Assembly (NCBI GenBank): GCA_035293245.1
Contig: DATDOO010000115.1
Coordinates: 1 to 8,643 of the forward strand
Length of the DNA: 8,643 nucleotides
DNA from: DATDOO01 sp035293245
GTDB lineage: Bacteria; Pseudomonadota; Gammaproteobacteria; Methylococcales; Methylococcaceae
Direction: 5' to 3'
Notes under the pieces: model-generated
Database searches by the model: none
What the model was told of the DNA's origin: nothing
What the model saw: the letters and a program-made list of their open reading frames with translations, nothing else
In this document: positions 6,258-8,643 of the stretch, piece after piece
Layout: each line of letters opens with the position of its first letter
How positions within the stretch are numbered: position 1 is the stretch's first letter
Made by a program: the position numbers and the translations under genes

Positions 6258-7154
6258 TTAGGCCATGATCTTGTGCAGGTGGAACAAAAACGGCCCCAGC
6301 TTGCCGCCGTAATTGCCCGCGCTGATGCGGCGGATGCCGTTCTGCGCCCCCAGGCTGCAGGCGGCCTCGATGCCGGCGCGCATGGCTTTCTCGATGTCCC
6401 CTTCGCTGAGCCCGTCGATGACGATTTCCATCACCGATTCCACTTCCGGCGACAGTTCGCTTCGGGTCTGGCCCTTCAGCGTGGGGCAGAAAGGATCGTT
6501 GGTGGAGGCGTTGAGTCCCTTGTACTTGGAGCCGACCTTGGAGCCGGAGCGCACCACGCCGCCGGGGAAGGGCATGATGACGTTGGGTATCTTGCGCATG
6601 GCTTCGATGGCGGCTTCGCAGGCGGCCAGGGCTTGCGGCTGGGATTCGGCCTGGACCAGGAAGTTGCCGCCGCCGATGGCCTTGACCATGCCGGTGCTGT
6701 CCTCGGCGAGGAATTCGCCGTCCATGACCGGCACGCGCCAGTAGCGCTTGCCATTGATGCGCTTGGAAATCTGGAAGCCGTCGCCGTAAAAGCGCAGGTT
6801 CTTGCCCAGCGGGATCTTGTCGGCTGCGTCCAGCCCGGCGAACAATGCGGAGGTGGGCGAGGTGAGCACGCACTGTCCGGCGCGGGTCTCCACCTGTTTG
6901 GTCAGCGTCTTGCCGCCCATGGCGAAAAACATGGCCGACAGGCCGGGACGTCCGTCCGGAGTTTCTTCCGGCGACAGTTCGCGCTCGATACCCGCCTCGC
7001 AGTTGCAAGCGATCACCGAGGTGGCGAAGCCGGTCATGGCGTTGGCGGCGTGATAGGCCCATTTCAGGTCCTGCGCGGTGATGACGACCCGCGTGGCCCG
7101 CATGGGAAAGGCTTCGGCGAAACTGTCGTCGATGTGGACGCCGTTGATGATCAT
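6258..7154 (-). CDS. fhcD: FhcD, formyl-methylofuran:tetrahydromethanopterin formyltransferase
   Basis: The 298-residue protein is full length and close to the archaeal Ftr family. Recognisable stretches are MIINGVHIDDSFAEAFPMRA at the N-terminus, the NAMTGFATSVIACNCEAGIE region (38-57), GKNLRFYGDGFQIS (117-130), PFPGGVVRSGSKVGSKYKG (195-213) and SAGNYGGKLGPFLFHLHKI near the C-terminus. In methylotrophs the enzyme runs in the oxidative direction: it transfers the formyl group from N5-formyl-H4MPT to methylofuran, and the product is passed to FhcA for hydrolysis. It works in the cytoplasm within the FhcABCD complex. ATG 7154 overlaps the fhcA stop by 4 bases (ATGA), so the two are probably translationally coupled. 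A gap of 10 bases separates it from fhcC. The same frame stays open far upstream to 7838, but that stretch is a shadow of fhcA. Confidence 0.95.
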   Translation of the reverse strand: MIINGVHIDDSFAEAFPMRATRVVITAQDLKWAYHAANAMTGFATSVIACNCEAGIERELSPEETPDGRPGLSAMFFAMGGKTLTKQVETRAGQCVLTSPTSALFAGLDAADKIPLGKNLRFYGDGFQISKRINGKRYWRVPVMDGEFLAEDSTGMVKAIGGGNFLVQAESQPQALAACEAAIEAMRKIPNVIMPFPGGVVRSGSKVGSKYKGLNASTNDPFCPTLKGQTRSELSPEVESVMEIVIDGLSEGDIEKAMRAGIEAACSLGAQNGIRRISAGNYGGKLGPFLFHLHKIMA

Positions 7155-8643
7155 GCCCGGCCTCCCGCATGGCAAGCGTGGGTCAGCAGTTTGCTGCGCC
7201 CGTCGTCCTCGATTTCGTGGTCGCGGATGATGAAGTTGTCCATCTTCATGGTGTGGTAGCGGTCGAAGTAGGGTTTGAGTTCGCTTTCGATGCGGGCCCG
7301 GTCGAATTCCGGCTTCACCGTGTGCACGTTGCCCCACACGATCTTGACGACTTCGCCGTTCTTCACCACCAGCTCGCCGTCCTTGAACACGTAGTCCGGT
7401 TTGGCGAACATTTTTTCCTGGTCTTCCTGCGCCGTATAGACGGTAATGTCCGCCGCCGCGCCGTAACCCAGGTGCCCGCGGTCGGAGAGGCCCAGCAGTT
7501 TCGCCGCGCCGGCGCGGGTCATGATGGCGATTTCGTACAGGGAGTATTCCCGGTCCAGGCCGGCCAGGGTGGTCATGGCCTGGGCGTCCGGGTTGATCTG
7601 TGCCAGCAAATCGTTCCTGAACGACTTGTTCATCAGCAGCTTGATGAGGTGCGGGTAGTGGTAGAACGGCGCGCCGTTGGGGTGGTCGGTGGTGAGGAAA
7701 ATGCGCCACGGGTCGTCCACCAGCAGGAAAGTCTCCAGGCCGATGGCCCACTGCAGGGCGTTGACGAAATTCTGGTCCTTGTACTTGAACGGCACGATGC
7801 CGCAACCGGCGTCGCACTCGATGTCCATGCACACCCACTTGTTGGGGCTGGCGTGGCCAGCGTTGGCGTGCTGGCGCTGGGAGTCGCCGGAGGCGGTGAC
7901 GGTCTGGCCGAACAGCACCTGGCCCACGTCCACGGTGATGTTCTTGTTCTTGTTCACCGCTTCGGCGATGCGCGCCGCGCCGGAGGAGAATTTGCGGTCG
8001 CCTTCCGTGCCGTAGCTGTGGAACTGGATGTGGGTGAGGTGCATGGGCAGGCCTTCGATGCCGCCGATGCTGTTCAGCGTGGTTTCCACGTTGCCGGGCA
8101 CGCCCAGGTTGCAGCCATGCACGTGCAGCGGGTGGGGCACGCCCAGTTCGTGCACCGCCCGGGCCAGGGTCTGCAGTACCTGCCGCGGGGTGACGCCGTA
8201 ATAGGCGTGCCTTTCGTCCAGGTCCAGGCTGCGCTGGTTGAATTTGAAGGCGCTGATGCCGCCCGGATTGACCACCTTGACGCCGATGGCCTGGGCGGAA
8301 TGGATGGTCCAGGCCACATAGTTGTTGATCTCCGCCTGGCTTTTGCCGGACTGCAGCATGCGCAGGAAAAAGTCGTCCGAGCCCAGCATGACGTAGCCGC
8401 CCACGTCCAGGAGCGGCACGTCGGCCATTTCCATGTGCGCCTGGCGGGCGTTGATGGGCAGCACCGCCGGCTCGAAACCCGCCGTGTAGCCCATTTCCGC
8501 GTAACGGTAGCCTGTGGTCAGGGTCGAAGGCACCGCGTGGCCGCAGCCGCCGTGCATCAGGCCTTCGCGCGGGGCGGGATCCTTGCGGTGGTCTTCCGGC
8601 AAAAGGTTCCTGGCGATGGTGACCTTGCCGCCGCCGATGTGGG
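7151..8643 (-). CDS. fhcA: FhcA, formyl-methylofuran hydrolase subunit (5' end beyond the window)
   Basis: The frame runs off the right edge. 496 residues are visible, and roughly the first 50 are missing compared with the usual length of about 550. The protein is an amidohydrolase-superfamily member homologous to FwdA/FmdA. Visible motifs, in order, are HIGGGK at the edge (8641-8624, part of the N-terminal metal-binding region), GVKVVNPGG (Lys at 8278-8276, the probable carboxylated bridging lysine), HPLHVHGCNLGVPGN (His codons within about 8131-8117), LTHIQFHSYG, and TTDHPNG (Asp at 7687-7685, the probable catalytic Asp). The enzyme hydrolyses formyl-methylofuran to formate and free methylofuran in the cytoplasm, with FhcD channelling the substrate. 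Known bacterial operons have the order fhcB-A-D-C, so fhcB probably lies just outside. The TTG at 8602 is an internal Leu codon: the conserved sequence continues without a break upstream. Confidence 0.95.
   Translation of the reverse strand, partial: HIGGGKVTIARNLLPEDHRKDPAPREGLMHGGCGHAVPSTLTTGYRYAEMGYTAGFEPAVLPINARQAHMEMADVPLLDVGGYVMLGSDDFFLRMLQSGKSQAEINNYVAWTIHSAQAIGVKVVNPGGISAFKFNQRSLDLDERHAYYGVTPRQVLQTLARAVHELGVPHPLHVHGCNLGVPGNVETTLNSIGGIEGLPMHLTHIQFHSYGTEGDRKFSSGAARIAEAVNKNKNITVDVGQVLFGQTVTASGDSQRQHANAGHASPNKWVCMDIECDAGCGIVPFKYKDQNFVNALQWAIGLETFLLVDDPWRIFLTTDHPNGAPFYHYPHLIKLLMNKSFRNDLLAQINPDAQAMTTLAGLDREYSLYEIAIMTRAGAAKLLGLSDRGHLGYGAAADITVYTAQEDQEKMFAKPDYVFKDGELVVKNGEVVKIVWGNVHTVKPEFDRARIESELKPYFDRYHTMKMDNFIIRDHEIEDDGRSKLLTHACHAGGRA

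Noticed and set aside
6000..7259. 419-codon plus-strand open frame, and a 305-codon one at 5351-6268, antisense to fhcC/fhcD
   Set aside because: Both lie opposite clearly recognisable fhc genes. Their translations are low-complexity (His/Gly/Ala/Val/Asp-rich) with no domain, as expected from antisense frames in GC-rich coding DNA.
7155..7838. Upstream extension of the fhcD frame
   Set aside because: It overlaps fhcA completely and its translation is Arg-rich. The FhcD family begins at MIINGVHIDD (7154), which also forms the ATGA overlap with fhcA.
8600..8602. TTG start codon for fhcA at 8602
   Set aside because: The conserved FhcA sequence, including HIGGGK, continues without a stop to the window edge, so TTG is an internal leucine codon and the gene is cut by the window.

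Overview
The window comes from a GC-rich bacterium that carries the tetrahydromethanopterin/methylofuran C1 pathway. The evidence is three contiguous minus-strand genes, fhcA-fhcD-fhcC, for the formyltransferase/hydrolase (Fhc) complex. In bacteria this set is typical of methylotrophs and methanotrophs, and also occurs in some Planctomycetes. The GC-rich coding, clear Shine-Dalgarno sites and proteobacterial-looking accessory proteins fit a gammaproteobacterial methanotroph (Methylococcaceae-like) best. That assignment is inference from gene content, not a search.

Layout, left to right. Positions 1-46 may hold the 3' tail of a gene reading in from outside. At 177-1052 (+) is a membrane-tethered Mrr-like nuclease with a C-terminal topoisomerase-type zinc ribbon. 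An imperfect palindromic, REP-like intergenic element follows at about 1084-1154. Two short minus-strand genes come next: a cupin of the DUF861 type (1161-1436) and an exported ankyrin-repeat protein (1560-1961). A 293-base divergent intergenic region then separates the ankyrin gene from the plus-strand pair 2255-4606 and 4603-5412. The first of these encodes an exported seven-bladed WD40/beta-propeller protein ending in a caspase-like (peptidase C14) domain. The second encodes a lipoprotein with an alpha/beta-hydrolase (serine esterase) fold. They overlap by ATGA and are probably translationally coupled. The rest of the window is the convergent fhc operon on the minus strand: fhcC 5432-6247, fhcD 6258-7154 and fhcA 7151 to beyond the right edge. 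The N-terminus of FhcA, and probably fhcB, lie outside.

Functionally there are two layers. The fhc genes are core C1 metabolism: FhcD moves the formyl group from formyl-H4MPT to methylofuran, FhcA hydrolyses formyl-methylofuran to formate, and FhcC is a structural subunit. The left two thirds is accessory. Its most interesting part is a set of three predicted envelope-exported proteins side by side: ankyrin repeat, WD40-caspase and lipoprotein hydrolase. The last two form a tight bicistron. This is the best candidate here for an uncharacterised system, but no function can be assigned from sequence alone. I saw no tRNA, rRNA, CRISPR array or insertion sequence.
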